In this document: piece after piece, positions 9,230-18,112 of the stretch
Layout of the letters: the number at the start of each line of letters is the position of its first letter
Numbering within the stretch: the stretch's first letter is position 1
NCBI RefSeq assembly: GCF_004363045.1
Contig: NZ_SNYJ01000001.1
Location: 62,001 to 126,000 of the forward strand
Reading direction: 5' to 3'
Length of the DNA stretch: 64,000 nucleotides
DNA from: Aureibacillus halotolerans
GTDB taxonomy: Bacteria > Bacillota > Bacilli > Bacillales > DSM-28697
The notes under the pieces: model-generated
Database searches by the model: none
What the model saw: only the letters and a program-made list of their open reading frames with translations
Told to the model about the DNA's origin: nothing
Made by a program: the position numbers and the translations under genes

Positions 9230-9545
9230 TTCATTTGGTCCTTATGTACATAGTTAACGATCATAAAATCCGTAGTGACCAATTGCGCTTTTCAATACAC
9301 TGGCCTCATGATTCATAAATGCTTCATTCGTAATATACGTTAAAAAGAACCTTCACTCATTTTATGAAGAAGCAGCTAACACACCCTTTTGGACAAATTA
9401 TGTCCGGCATGACTTGTAAAGGAACTGACCGTTCTCCATACCAATTACATCATAACAGTCTTTTGGTTTAAAGTGGATGTTCTCCCGTCCATACTGAAAG
9501 ATAGAAGAACATTGTGGGCTATGGTTGAATAGGAGGAATGAAAAG
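9230..9545. other. Intergenic region between divergent regulator and HMCES-like genes
   Basis: About 315 nt that must hold divergent promoters. I see no convincing -35/-10 pair, operator or structured RNA, and no TTACA-N4-TGTAA site. Confidence 0.4.
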
Positions 9546-10205
9546 ATGTGTGGGCGTTTTACACTTACTGCTTCAAACGAGGAAATTGCCGAAACGTTTC
9601 AAGTAACCATCCCAGCGGAGAATTGGGCAAGATACAATATCGCCCCAACGCAAAACGTGCTTGCCATTGTAGGTGATGCTAATGGACGTAAAAAAGCAGG
9701 TTATTTGCGTTGGGGGCTTGTGCCATCGTGGGCAAAGGACGTCAACATTGGCCATAAACTCATTAATGCACGTGCTGAAACGCTAGCTGAAAAACCAGCT
9801 TTTAAGCGGTTACTCCCCCGACGTCGTTGTTTGATTCCTGCAAACTCCTTTTATGAATGGACCCGGCAAGGCGACGCAAAACAACCGTATCGAATTGCAC
9901 TGGAGAAGGAAAACGTCTTTGCCTTCGCTGGTTTATGGGACCGCTGGACAGACGGCAAGGAAGAGATCGTTTCCTGTGTAATTGTCACTACAGCGCCTAA
10001 TGGATTCATGTCTCCCTTGCATGATCGCATGCCCGTCATTCTCTCCGAAAACACCCAACAGCTGTGGCTCGATGCCAAAGAGAAAGACCCCTCTTTGTTG
10101 ACATCAATTTTGGTGCCTTATGTTCATAAGATGAAGGCATATGCTGTATCAAAAGCTGTCAACTCTCCCAAAAATGAAGATGCTTCTGTGGTTGAGCCCA
10201 TATAA
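9546..10205 (+). CDS. SOS-response-associated peptidase (HMCES/YedK family)
   Basis: A 219-residue SRAP-domain protein. The family forms a thiazolidine crosslink with abasic sites in single-stranded DNA through the N-terminal Cys exposed after removal of Met1. The start at 9546 gives MCGRF, required for this chemistry, and has an AGGAGG site 9 nt upstream; an extension to 9525 would bury the Cys. Active-site residues visible are C2, N74 (LINARAE), E104 (SFYEW) and H159 (PLHDRMP). It is a single gene flanked by intergenic DNA. Confidence 0.95.
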   Translation: MCGRFTLTASNEEIAETFQVTIPAENWARYNIAPTQNVLAIVGDANGRKKAGYLRWGLVPSWAKDVNIGHKLINARAETLAEKPAFKRLLPRRRCLIPANSFYEWTRQGDAKQPYRIALEKENVFAFAGLWDRWTDGKEEIVSCVIVTTAPNGFMSPLHDRMPVILSENTQQLWLDAKEKDPSLLTSILVPYVHKMKAYAVSKAVNSPKNEDASVVEPI

Positions 10206-10263
10206 CCAAAGCATTACAAATCTCAACTTTTGCAACGCAAAAATAACTCCATGCACCATTCCA

Positions 10264-10503
10264 CTATCTACGCAACACCTTCACAACGACGATCTGATTT
10301 TTGTAGCCTGCCTCCCTTAAACAACGACGGACAAAAATGGAGCTGAAGACGCTAAAAAGAATGGCAACCATATCGTAGTGTACGATGTTTTTCGCGGAAT
10401 AATAGCACACGGTGGCGCCAATGATGTCTGACCAAAACACTTCTCTGGCAAATCCTTTGCGCGCATACACGTCTACAAAATGCCATTCTGATGTATGTGC
10501 CAT
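10264..10503 (-). CDS. Small hypothetical protein (79 aa)
   Basis: No family is recognised. The case for a gene is an AGGAGG ribosome site 9 nt upstream of the ATG and a full-length frame. The protein is rich in aromatic and hydrophobic residues in its middle (about 25-55) and ends in a basic stretch. It lies between the HMCES-like gene (convergent) and the divergently transcribed TetR gene. It could be spurious. Confidence 0.45.
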   Translation of the reverse strand: MAHTSEWHFVDVYARKGFAREVFWSDIIGATVCYYSAKNIVHYDMVAILFSVFSSIFVRRCLREAGYKNQIVVVKVLRR

Positions 10504-10588
10504 CGTTCAATGCCTCCTAGAGGTTTTTTAGAAGTCTATGACTCTTTCTCGCTGGAAAAACGTTGTCCACACATTGGTCAAGCCATTA

Positions 10589-10617
10589 TTGACAATCGGA
10601 TCATTTACTTATAAAAT
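10589..10617 (+). promoter_or_regulatory. Sigma-A promoter of the TetR operon
   Basis: TTGACA (10589-10594), a 17-nt spacer and TAAAAT (10612-10617) make a near-consensus promoter. The expected start site, near 10624, lies inside the palindromic operator at 10617-10636. Confidence 0.85.
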
Positions 10618-10636
10618 TTACTTACCGGTAAGTAAA
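10617..10636. promoter_or_regulatory. TetR-type operator, perfect 20-bp palindrome
   Basis: TTTACTTACCGGTAAGTAAA overlaps the last base of the -10 box and the predicted transcription start, about 15 nt before the TetR start codon. The position suggests autorepression. Confidence 0.8.
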
Positions 10637-10651
10637 AAAGGAGAAAAGCCC

Positions 10652-11242
10652 ATGCAAAAAAAAGAACTCACCTCTCAGCAGATTATTGACGTGGCTTTTG
10701 GCCTCTTTGCAAAACATGGCATTGACCGGACGAGCTTGGCGATGATCGCGAAAGAAATCGGCATTTCAAAACCAGCCATATATTATCATTTCGATTCAAA
10801 GGAAGCATTAATTCAGGCGATCTTTGAAATCGTTTTTCGTGATTACAAGTTTGAAAATGATTTCGACCTTGAAGCGTTTACGAAGGATAATTTCGCCTCC
10901 CTTCTTTTTGAGAGTGGGATGAAAACGTTGCCGGACGATGCTCCAGAGCATCAGGTGATGTACCGGGTTCTTATGGAATTCGTGGTGCTCTCAGGTCGAG
11001 ATGCTACTTATGCAGAACGACTAAAAACGATGCAGTTGGATTATATAAAAGGCTTTCAATCACTTATTACAAAGGGAATCGCGTTAGGCGTTTGTAAACC
11101 CGAGCATACTGAAGCAAGTGCTCAATCACTTGCCCTACTGCTTGATAATCTGTCAAGCTACCGTTTTATGGGAATCGCAGTGGACGCTGAGCTCGTTTGG
11201 CGTTTGGCGGTTAATCATGTCTTGTTGAGAGAGGATGTATAA
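10652..11242 (+). CDS. TetR/AcrR-family transcriptional repressor
   Basis: A 196-residue regulator. The N-terminal helix-turn-helix (about 9-55) shows the family pattern IIDVAFGLFAKHG, IAKEIGISKPAIYYHF and SKEAL. The C-terminal ligand-binding half is helical and not assignable. The ATG at 10652 follows AAAGGAGAAAAG; the upstream in-frame extension would run through the promoter and operator and is rejected. It is the first gene of an operon with two membrane proteins (2-nt gap, then 32 nt), which are its probable targets. Confidence 0.92.
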   Translation: MQKKELTSQQIIDVAFGLFAKHGIDRTSLAMIAKEIGISKPAIYYHFDSKEALIQAIFEIVFRDYKFENDFDLEAFTKDNFASLLFESGMKTLPDDAPEHQVMYRVLMEFVVLSGRDATYAERLKTMQLDYIKGFQSLITKGIALGVCKPEHTEASAQSLALLLDNLSSYRFMGIAVDAELVWRLAVNHVLLREDV

Positions 11243-11244
11243 GC

Positions 11245-11916
11245 ATGACTCATGTAGGTCTATCAAAGGCAGGAAAAGTTGCCTTTTTCATAGGTCCTCT
11301 TGTTCTGTGTGGGATCTTGGGCTGGTTCTTGCCAGTGCTCCTTTATTGGGCAATGACGATAGAGTGGCTGCCACTCCCAGGTTGGCTTGAAAAACTGTCT
11401 TTGTTAAAAGGGTTCTGGGTCCCATTTGCCACAACGGCTCTAGGTCTAATCGCAGGTGCTTGGCTCGCGGATGTGATAAAAAAAGAAACCTTAGACGTTG
11501 TTCTGACAGATTGTAAGGTGGAGGCAACGTTAAACAGAGAAAAAACGATTTTTATAAAAAAGGATATACAGTATGTTTTTCTCAACCACTCCAACTTAGT
11601 GATCGTAGGGTTCACTGGTCGTGAATGGCTACACGCAGAACACGCCTCTACAAAAAAACGTGTACGTGATGCTTTCATTTCTCATGGCTACCCTTGGATT
11701 GATACAGACCCCTTCCAGAACGATTATCGTCTCTGGGTGCCTGATACAACTGAATTGCCTCCGAGTGCAAACGCGATTTTGACAGAAAGAGCTAAAGCAA
11801 TGAAAAAGGACAAAACGAAGGATGTCAAACTACTCAAACGCGAGGTTGAAAAACTGGGGGTGACCGTTCAAAACAAAGAAAAACATCAGTACTGGCGCTT
11901 GCACAAAGAAGTATAA
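11245..11916 (+). CDS. YqeB-like membrane-anchored protein
   Basis: A 223-residue protein with two N-terminal TM helices (about 12-35 and 55-75), followed by a soluble domain of about 150 residues and a charged, Lys-rich C-terminus that may be helical. Length and layout recall the B. subtilis YqeB family, but this is recognised only loosely. The start follows the TetR stop by 2 nt, so it should be cotranscribed and under TetR control. Confidence 0.65.
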   Translation: MTHVGLSKAGKVAFFIGPLVLCGILGWFLPVLLYWAMTIEWLPLPGWLEKLSLLKGFWVPFATTALGLIAGAWLADVIKKETLDVVLTDCKVEATLNREKTIFIKKDIQYVFLNHSNLVIVGFTGREWLHAEHASTKKRVRDAFISHGYPWIDTDPFQNDYRLWVPDTTELPPSANAILTERAKAMKKDKTKDVKLLKREVEKLGVTVQNKEKHQYWRLHKEV

Positions 11917-11948
11917 CGATCTAACCGTAATGAAAGGATGTCTTCCAT

Positions 11949-12386
11949 ATGTTTCGTTTTTTTCTCGTATTTCTCTTTACTTTCACCTTTACTTTAGGGC
12001 TTAACTATTTTGGTGCTAGCTATTTTGGCGATTTGTTAACATGCGTTAGAGTGTCCCTTAGTACGATGTTTTTCGTGGCAGGAATGGCCCACTTTGGCAA
12101 GCACCGTGCTCAGCTCATCCAGATGATTCCCCCCAGCTTTCCGAAAGCAGAAAAGATTGTTTTTTTCGCAGGAGTTCTCCTCATCGCAGGGGCGATTGGC
12201 ATGGTAATTCCAATCACTCAAATATGGGCTGCGGCATGCTTAGCCATACTTGTCGTTAGCTTTTTGCCAGCCAATATACGCGCAGCTGAGTTAAAACTAT
12301 TGTTTCTGGGGAAGCCGTCTCCATCCCTTCTTACGACCACTTTGTTCCTTTTGGTGCTTTGCTTTCTATTGCTAATTGTCGCTTAA
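11949..12386 (+). CDS. DoxX-like membrane protein
   Basis: A 145-residue protein with four hydrophobic helices. The FFVAGMAHFGKHR segment followed by a MIPPSFP turn and a GAIGMVIP helix is typical of DoxX-like proteins, a family often linked to redox or membrane stress. It is the last gene of the TetR operon, and an AAAGGATG site precedes its start. No terminator is evident behind it. Confidence 0.7.
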   Translation: MFRFFLVFLFTFTFTLGLNYFGASYFGDLLTCVRVSLSTMFFVAGMAHFGKHRAQLIQMIPPSFPKAEKIVFFAGVLLIAGAIGMVIPITQIWAAACLAILVVSFLPANIRAAELKLLFLGKPSPSLLTTTLFLLVLCFLLLIVA

Positions 12387-12588
12387 TTCTATGTATGAAT
12401 GAAAAGAGTAGTGAACTCCCGACGATAGATCCTATTTTTCTCGTATGTTCATAAGGAAGGCAGCTCTCGTATTTGAATAACCTCCATGGACGAGTGATTA
12501 ATGACTAACAATTCATACTATTAACTTCAATTTCCTTCTTATGGTTCTTTTAAAACCCCGCTCTGAAATGAATAATGAACACATTCTG

Positions 12589-13068
12589 TAAAATTTACTG
12601 AATACAGCAGAAGTTGTTTTGAAATGCTCAATTCAACTATTTCACCTTGCTTCCACTCAAGTACAGCTAGCGTTGAAGGTGATTTTGCACGTTGCCAGAA
12701 TCACAAACAAACCTGAAGTCCACACTTCAATCTACATTAGATGATGTAACTTTGCATGAAACGATGCGCTTACTTTTCTTGTTTGCTGAAGCAACACAGC
12801 TAACTCACTTTTCCATTTTCCCCATTATACGAGACCAATAAAAAATAAAAACAATTTTCGCAGAAACAAACATCAGCGTAGTCAAAATACGTAGACTCCT
12901 GCGGGAACAGCGCGAGCTGAAGATCCCGCAGGAAAGCTTGCTTTCCGAGGAAGCTGAAGCCGTGCCCGCGGAAAGCGGAGTATTTTGATGAAGCGGTCGT
13001 GTTTTCTTTGCACCCTAAAGGGCACAAGGTACAACATCGATTCGAAATGACCTCATCGTGTTTTTTTG
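12589..13068 (+). repeat. Composite intergenic repeat, locus 1 (modules d, a, b)
   Basis: Module d (about 12589-12874) matches 58850-59143. Module a (about 12875-12998) is intact and can fold as outer stem GTCAAAATAC/GTATTTTGAT (12881-12890 with 12980-12989), hairpin CCTGCGGGA/TCCCGCAGG (12898-12906 with 12924-12932) and hairpin GCTTTCC/GGAAAGC (12940-12946 with 12970-12976). An inverted module b follows at 13011-13068. No coding frame is shared between copies. Confidence 0.85.
13011..13068 (-). repeat. 58-bp module b, copy 1
   Basis: Read on the minus strand it starts CAAAAAAACACGATG after GCGG and ends CCCTTTAGGGTG. Confidence 0.8.
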
Positions 13069-13271
13069 CCGCTAGTTATTTAAAACGTAGAGATCCGCTT
13101 AGTTATTATAAAGGCGATTTTAGAAAATACAGGATTATGAGCATTTGCACCTTTAAATTCCCTCAATATTCAAGATGTCAAACCATCTATCTCATCTTGC
13201 TTTCACGCAGCCATAGTCAGCGTTGAAGAGGGTTTTTGCACCGCGAAAGTTTTGTTATGTAAATCAAAAAC

Positions 13272-13295
13272 AGCTAGCACGTAAACGTGTTAGCT
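13272..13295 (-). terminator. Terminator of the degV-like gene
   Basis: Stem AGCTAGCACGT/ACGTGTTAGCT overlaps the TAG stop and is followed on the minus strand by GTTTTTG. Confidence 0.75.
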
Positions 13296-14139
13296 ACTCT
13301 TGATCGGTATAATACATTAATGCGAGGGCACCAGGTCCTGTGTGTGCCGTAACAACTGCCGTCGTGTCAACAATGAACATTTCTGCCGAAGTCACAGTAA
13401 GCAGTTTTTCCTTTAACGTTTGAGCCAAAGCCTCTGCATCTGCATGGGCAATCGCTATTCTGCGCGTCACACGACCCTTTGTTTCCTCTTCAAATGTTTG
13501 CATAAATTGTTTCATCACCTGAGAATGTGTACGCACAGAGTTGATCGGACTCAATGTGCCTTCTTCAAGTCGAGCTACAGGCTTTCGCTTTAACAAAGAA
13601 CCTATAAGCGCTTTGACTCGGCCAATGCGTCCACCCTTTTTCAAATATTCAAGCGTATCCACCATAATCATAAGTGTGGTTGAGGCTCTAACTTCGTTTA
13701 GTCGAGTTACGATCGAAGCCATAGAGTAATTTTCAGCTGCCATTTTTGCTGCTTCTAACACCTGAAATCCTAGAGCGCTTGATGTATACAACGAATCCAC
13801 GACCGTTACATCGGCGTCGACCTGTGAGGCAGCCGTCCTTGCTGATTCAACCGTCCCACTCATGCCGCCCGTCATATGAATCGAAAGCACCTGATGTCCT
13901 TTTTTGGCTAATTCTTCATAGATTGAAACAAACTGACCCACTGCGGGCTGAGATGTCTTTGGTAAGTCCTCTGATTGCTTTAATTTTAATAAAAACTCAT
14001 GTGCACTAATATCCACACGGTCGGTATATGATGTATTGTCGAGGGTAATCGTTAGCGGAACGACATGGACCTCATACATTTCTAATAAATGGTCTGGTAA
14101 GTCTAACGTTGAGTCAGTGACAATCGAAATAGGCTGCAT
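13294..14139 (-). CDS. DegV-family fatty-acid-binding protein
   Basis: A 281-residue cytosolic protein of the DegV/FakB family, which presents a fatty acid to the kinase FakA for incorporation into phospholipid. Diagnostic segments are the N-terminal IVTDSTLDLP, the central MTGGMSGTVESAR loop (SGT...S motif) and VDTLEYLKKGGRIG. The ATG at 14139 with an AGGAG site is preferred to 14154. No fakA lies in the window. Bacillaceae usually carry several DegV paralogues, which differ in fatty-acid preference. Confidence 0.92.
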   Translation of the reverse strand: MQPISIVTDSTLDLPDHLLEMYEVHVVPLTITLDNTSYTDRVDISAHEFLLKLKQSEDLPKTSQPAVGQFVSIYEELAKKGHQVLSIHMTGGMSGTVESARTAASQVDADVTVVDSLYTSSALGFQVLEAAKMAAENYSMASIVTRLNEVRASTTLMIMVDTLEYLKKGGRIGRVKALIGSLLKRKPVARLEEGTLSPINSVRTHSQVMKQFMQTFEEETKGRVTRRIAIAHADAEALAQTLKEKLLTVTSAEMFIVDTTAVVTAHTGPGALALMYYTDQE

Positions 14140-14288
14140 AGTAGCTCCTCTCAAATCTAGGTCTTTAGCTCTACAGATAGAATGACCTTAAGCGTACTGT
14201 TTGAACATCGTTTTGTAAACTGTTTCATTTAGTGTTTCGGATGTCGAAGGACTTGCCTGACACAGCTTCGTCACAATACGAAAAGAAC

Positions 14289-14314
14289 CGCAATCTGTCG
14301 GTTCACAGATTGCG
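14289..14314 (-). terminator. Terminator of the pterin dehydratase gene
   Basis: Arms CGCAATCTG/CAGATTGCG start 7 nt beyond the stop codon. The plus strand carries the longer T-run, so it may act in both directions. Confidence 0.7.
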
Positions 14315-14320
14315 ATTTTT

Positions 14321-14614
14321 TTAAACGCCGTCTGTCTCATTGGCAGCCTTTTCTGCAGCTGTTGCGAGGGAGAGGTCTTTGTCGGTCACCTTGTCCTCAT
14401 CATGTGTTCTCAGGCGCAAGGTTACTTTGTCGTACTGAATGAGTATTTCCGGATGATGATTGACATCTTCTGCAATCGAGGCGACATTTTTTACAAAAGC
14501 GATTGACGTTAGGAAACTCTGACAAGAAAAGGTTTTTTCAATGCGATCAGCACCTGCTTCATATGTCCATCCTGGCATGCCCGCTAGCGTGTCTGCTAAT
14601 TCGTCCTTTTTCAT
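14321..14614 (-). CDS. Pterin-4a-carbinolamine dehydratase
   Basis: A 97-residue enzyme that dehydrates 4a-hydroxytetrahydropterin. The family signature is complete: AEDVNHHP (H53, H54, P55), Y61, H71 and D80. The start at 14614 has an AAGGAGG site; a 14-codon extension to 14656 is unlikely. No phenylalanine hydroxylase is nearby. Orphan members in bacteria may serve other pterin-dependent processes such as folate or molybdopterin metabolism (family knowledge, not shown here). Confidence 0.92.
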   Translation of the reverse strand: MKKDELADTLAGMPGWTYEAGADRIEKTFSCQSFLTSIAFVKNVASIAEDVNHHPEILIQYDKVTLRLRTHDEDKVTDKDLSLATAAEKAANETDGV

Positions 14615-14732
14615 GGTGGTACCTGCCTCCTTTTGGTTGGTATCCCCTCTGCTCAAGATTTAAAACCAGATGAAGGGAATTGTTTGATATGTTAGACTAT
14701 AATGGAGTTTAGCTGAGAGGAGACGAGATGAG

Positions 14733-15419
14733 ATGAGTGAAGGAATGAAATTAGAGGATGTTGTTTGCATAGGGCGAACGCATGGAGAATACTTGGCATT
14801 GTTTGATTTGGCATCAGAACGTTTAAAAGGCCTACGCGTGCTTGATTGTCCAGCAGGTGTCTGCTCGTTTACAGCGGATGCTTGCCAACATGGAGTTGAT
14901 GCTGTCGCAAGTGATCGCGCGTATGCATTTGATGCCTCTGCGCTTTATGAAAAAGGAACGCAAGACATCGTTACAACGATGAAAGCACTGGAACCGATAC
15001 AGGATCGGTATGTATGGAGCACCTATCAGACAATCGAAGGGCTCACCGCCTTTAGGCGAGAAGCACTTGAAAAATCAACAGCACATCGTAAGCGTTCACC
15101 AGAGCGCTACGTGGAAGCAAGTTTGCCCCAGCTTCCTTTTACGGACAGCAGCTTTGATCTTGTGTTGTCGGCGAATTTTCTATTTTTATATGAAGAGCAT
15201 TTTGATGAAGCCTTTCATGTTCAAGCGTTGCAAGAGCTGATTCGCGTGAGTTCTCGGGAAGTTCGCGTTTATCCAATCGTTGGGCTTAACGGCAAACCAT
15301 CAATACATTTGGACGCCTGTATCCGTTTGGCAGAGGCGCAAGGGTGCCGAGTCACTCAAGCGGATGTCCCCTATGAATTTTTAAAAGGGGCCTCACGTAT
15401 GCTTCTTGTTGAAAAATAA
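14733..15419 (+). CDS. Class I SAM-dependent methyltransferase-like protein
   Basis: A 228-residue Rossmann-fold protein. The SAM-binding motif I appears as VLDCPAGVCSFTADA (about 36-50), a motif II-like SDRAYAFD follows, and LPFTDSSFDLVLSANFLF (about 135-152) matches motif IV of the methyltransferase-11 group. The glycine-rich motif is atypical (D-C-P-A-G instead of D-x-G-x-G). Substrate unknown. It is monocistronic with a strong terminator. Confidence 0.8.
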   Translation: MSEGMKLEDVVCIGRTHGEYLALFDLASERLKGLRVLDCPAGVCSFTADACQHGVDAVASDRAYAFDASALYEKGTQDIVTTMKALEPIQDRYVWSTYQTIEGLTAFRREALEKSTAHRKRSPERYVEASLPQLPFTDSSFDLVLSANFLFLYEEHFDEAFHVQALQELIRVSSREVRVYPIVGLNGKPSIHLDACIRLAEAQGCRVTQADVPYEFLKGASRMLLVEK

Positions 15420-15431
15420 ATCACAAGTCAG

Positions 15432-15465
15432 CACCCCTGTATATACTGAGCCAGGGGTGTTTTTT
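15432..15465 (+). terminator. Terminator of the methyltransferase-like gene
   Basis: Stem CACCCCTG/CAGGGGTG followed by six T residues, 13 nt after the stop. Confidence 0.9.
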
Positions 15466-15559
15466 TCACTCTTATTTATTCACTTAATCAGGGGGATAAC
15501 CAGGTACGTGAATACACCGTCAAGAATTTGAAAACACATCACAAGGAGGGAATTGGTCT

Positions 15560-16372
15560 ATGATTTCCAATACCAGAAAAGTAATGGGCTCATTCCTTAA
15601 ATCACGAAGAGAACGTTTATCCCCTAAGGATGTAAACCTCCCTATACCACAGGGACAAAGACGAACACCTGGACTACGACGTGAGGAAGTAGCTCTCCTG
15701 GCTGGTGTGAGCGTGACCTACTATACTTGGCTTGAGCAAGGTCGAGAGCTGACACCATCAAGAAGTGTTATTGATAGCATCGCACGTGCATTACAGCTAT
15801 CCCCAGACGAAGAGCAACATTTAATTCAGCTTTGGGACTCTCATACATCTGAAACACCTGACCAAGAGTTGGCTATGTCCTTTTCGCAGATGCAAAAGAT
15901 GATCGACCAACTTGAAGATCCAGCGCATATCACAAATGAAAGAACGGAAATTCTCGCTTGGAACAAGGCGGCAAAAGAAAAGCTGACCGACTTTTCCGCC
16001 ATCCCCATCCAAGAGCGTTACTTCATTGAGTTATTAATGGAAGACGATGTCTTGCGCCGTCGTATCCTAAACATTGAGGAATTCACAAGCTATTCAGTTG
16101 CGGTCTTCCGTACATATTATGACAAGCACCGTGATGATCCGTGGTTTGACGAAACAGTCAATCATTTAATCCAAAGCAATACTGAATTTGAACGATTATG
16201 GAAGCAATACGATGTCCAGGGTAAGAAAGTGAACAGACTGACTTTACAGATGGACGATACGAATTCCCTCACGACATATGACATGCATTCACTCGTCAAC
16301 ATGCCTGGAAACGCAAATGTTCACATCTGTATCTACACACCCGTTTCGGACCAAATAGTTGCTGACGGGTAA
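15560..16372 (+). CDS. XRE-family regulator with MmyB-like ligand domain
   Basis: A 270-residue regulator. An N-terminal helix-turn-helix (about 7-80) contains the family's RRTPGLRREEVALLAGVS block and the YYTWLEQGRE recognition segment. Residues about 105-260 fit the MmyB-like PAS-type ligand-binding domain (ILAWNKAA, then YTWFEE-like aromatic spacing). The start has an AAGGAGGG site. The aldo/keto reductase 90 nt downstream on the same strand is a plausible target, as such regulators often control a neighbouring oxidoreductase. Confidence 0.88.
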   Translation: MISNTRKVMGSFLKSRRERLSPKDVNLPIPQGQRRTPGLRREEVALLAGVSVTYYTWLEQGRELTPSRSVIDSIARALQLSPDEEQHLIQLWDSHTSETPDQELAMSFSQMQKMIDQLEDPAHITNERTEILAWNKAAKEKLTDFSAIPIQERYFIELLMEDDVLRRRILNIEEFTSYSVAVFRTYYDKHRDDPWFDETVNHLIQSNTEFERLWKQYDVQGKKVNRLTLQMDDTNSLTTYDMHSLVNMPGNANVHICIYTPVSDQIVADG

Positions 16373-16462
16373 TTTTTTTACTAGTAAAAGCATTGTGTGG
16401 CTGGCCTCATCGATGTGATTTAGACTAAATATAACGTTTAAGTGTATAGAAATGAGGAGTCC

Positions 16463-17419
16463 ATGATGCTTGCAAAACGAAAGCTTGGTAATGAAGGTCT
16501 TGAAGTTTCTGCCCTCGGTCTCGGAACGATGCTGATGCCTGATAACGAGGAGTCTGTTCGCACAATTCATGGAGCGTTGGATCTTGGAGTGACGATGTTT
16601 GATACAGCTGATCTTTATGGCGACTTTTTGCTTGGACAGTTTGGAGGCAATGAAAAACTTGTCGGTCGTGCCATAAAAGGTCGACGAGATGAGGCCATTA
16701 TTGCCACAAAGTTTGGTGTAACGCATAGTCAAGGACCAAAAGGGGATCCAGCTTATATTAAAAAATCGGTAGACGCCAGCCTCTATAGTCTAGGCATTGA
16801 TTATATCGACCTCTACTATCAACACCGGCCAGATCCGAACACCCCTATCGAGGAAACGATCGGTACATTAGCTGACCTCGTGAAGCAAGGTAAGATTCGG
16901 TATATTGGGTTGTCAGAAGCTCCTGCTGACCTCATTCGTCGCGCGCATACCGTCCACCCGATTACTGCGGTCGAAACTGAGTATTCGCTTTGGAGCAGGG
17001 AAGTTGAGGATGAAGTCATTCCTGTACTGAACGAGCTAGGGATTGGTTTAGTCCCTTATAGCCCTCTTGGTCGTGGCTTTCTAACCGGTCAAATCAAGAC
17101 GTTTGAGGATCTACCTTTGGACGATTATCGCCGTCATTTTCCAAGGTTTCAAGGTGAAAATTTCGCTAAAAACCTCAACGTTGTTTCTTTGATTGAAGAC
17201 TTGGCTCATCAAAAAGGGTGTACGGCAGCGCAACTAAGCTTGGCTTGGCTCCTTTCAAGAGGCGAGCACATTGTCCCTATTCCAGGAACCAAACACTTGG
17301 ATCGTCTAAAAGAAAACATCGGTGCGTTGGACGTGACGTTATCGGCTGGTGATTTGGAAGAGATTGAACGGATCTCTCCTAAAGGCATTGCTGCGGGAAG
17401 TCGCTTTGGCGCCATCTAG
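16463..17419 (+). CDS. Aldo/keto reductase (YajO/YccK-like)
   Basis: A 318-residue NADP-dependent oxidoreductase. The tetrad residues appear in MFDTADLYG (Asp, Tyr), ATKFG (Lys) and YYQHRPDP (His), and the C-terminal [13 protein letters not shown] stretch binds cofactor phosphate. The ATG at 16463, behind GAGGAG, is chosen over 16442. It belongs to the larger AKR11/13-like group and is not a close paralogue of the reductase at 3770-4594. Substrate unknown. Confidence 0.92.
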   Translation: MMLAKRKLGNEGLEVSALGLGTMLMPDNEESVRTIHGALDLGVTMFDTADLYGDFLLGQFGGNEKLVGRAIKGRRDEAIIATKFGVTHSQGPKGDPAYIKKSVDASLYSLGIDYIDLYYQHRPDPNTPIEETIGTLADLVKQGKIRYIGLSEAPADLIRRAHTVHPITAVETEYSLWSREVEDEVIPVLNELGIGLVPYSPLGRGFLTGQIKTFEDLPLDDYRRHFPRFQGENFAKNLNVVSLIEDLAHQKGCTAAQLSLAWLLSRGEHIVPIPGTKHLDRLKENIGALDVTLSAGDLEEIERISPKGIAAGSRFGAI

Positions 17420-17426
17420 AAAAGAA

Positions 17427-17464
17427 AAGACCTCTTCTGTGAACAGTGAAGGGGTCTTTTTTAA
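17427..17464 (+). terminator. Terminator of the second aldo/keto reductase
   Basis: Imperfect stem AAGACCTCTTC/GAAGGGGTCTT ending in six T residues, directly before repeat locus 2. Confidence 0.85.
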
Positions 17465-17489
17465 CCGCTTCGTCAAAATACTTCGCTTT

Positions 17490-17547
17490 CACCCTAAAGG
17501 GCACAAGCGCAACATCGACTCGAAAAGACCTCGTCGTGTTTTCTTTG
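17490..17547 (-). repeat. 58-bp module b, copy 2
   Basis: Inserted after GCGG in the GCCC(G)GCGG/AAAGCG site of module a. Confidence 0.85.
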
Positions 17548-17617
17548 CCGCCGGGCACGGCTTCAGCTTCCTCGGAAAGCAAAAGCTTTCCTCCGGGATC
17601 TTCAGCTCGCGCTGTTC

Positions 17618-17675
17618 CACCCTAAAGGGTACAAGTGCAACATCGACTCAAAAAGACTTCGTCGTGTTTTCTTTG
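17618..17675 (-). repeat. 58-bp module b, copy 3
   Basis: Inserted in the CTCCTGCGG/GAACAGCG site of module a, whose left flank here reads CTCTTACGG. Confidence 0.85.
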
Positions 17676-17705
17676 CCGTAAGAGTCTACGTATTTTGACT
17701 ACGCT

Positions 17706-18025
17706 AATATATTGTTTCTGCATAAAATGCTTTTACTTTTTCCGCATGCGATAACAAGCCTGCTTAAATGCGTTTGTGGTAAACATCAAGCGAATGATAA
17801 ACCTATTAGTGAAAAAACAGCCCACCCTCGGATGTGAAATGGCCTGCTTTATTCACCTTCTTTAAGCACGTTATTCGAAAGTCGATGATGATACGACCTT
17901 TATGCGAATGAAAGATGATCACATGGGCAATTAAAAACAAGCTACAACTGGCAGGTAGGAACTCAACATCAATTTATTCTTCATTGAAGTGTGCACTTAA
18001 AATGCCCATTTGAATTTAAATCACG
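17706..18025. other. Gene-free region between locus 2 and rhaM
   Basis: AT-rich sequence with no supported gene. Its first 40 nt resemble the inverted end of module d (TTGTTTCTGC), a truncated remnant. Confidence 0.5.
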
Positions 18026-18060
18026 AAAAACCTCGACGCAGTTGTTCAAAGCATCGAGGC
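18026..18060 (-). terminator. Terminator downstream of the rhamnose mutarotase gene
   Basis: Minus strand stem GCCTCGATGC/GCGTCGAGG followed by TTTTT. A second hairpin (GGGGCT/AGCCC, 18073-18097) lies between it and the stop codon. Confidence 0.75.
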
Positions 18061-18112
18061 TTTCTACATTAAAGGGCTTTTGAGACAGCCCCTTTTGAAT
18101 AGAAACTATGAC

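Larger units (their letters stand above)
12387..13271. other. Long gene-free region carrying composite repeat locus 1
   Basis: No credible gene was found in 885 nt. 12387-12588 shows nothing recognisable. The rest is the composite repeat described separately, plus a degenerate piece of the d module near 13165-13230. Confidence 0.7.
17466..17705 (-). repeat. Composite intergenic repeat, locus 2 (module a with two b insertions)
   Basis: Inverted module a, with outer stem 17472-17481 and 17690-17699, interrupted by two 58-bp b units at 17490-17547 and 17618-17675. Removing the two units nearly restores the intact module seen at 12875-12998 and 37660-37785. Confidence 0.88.

Noticed and set aside
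12800-13226. Frames inside composite repeats (for example 12800-13027 and 12999-13226) as genes
   Set aside because: Frames are not kept between copies, indels are not multiples of three, and no ribosome site is present.
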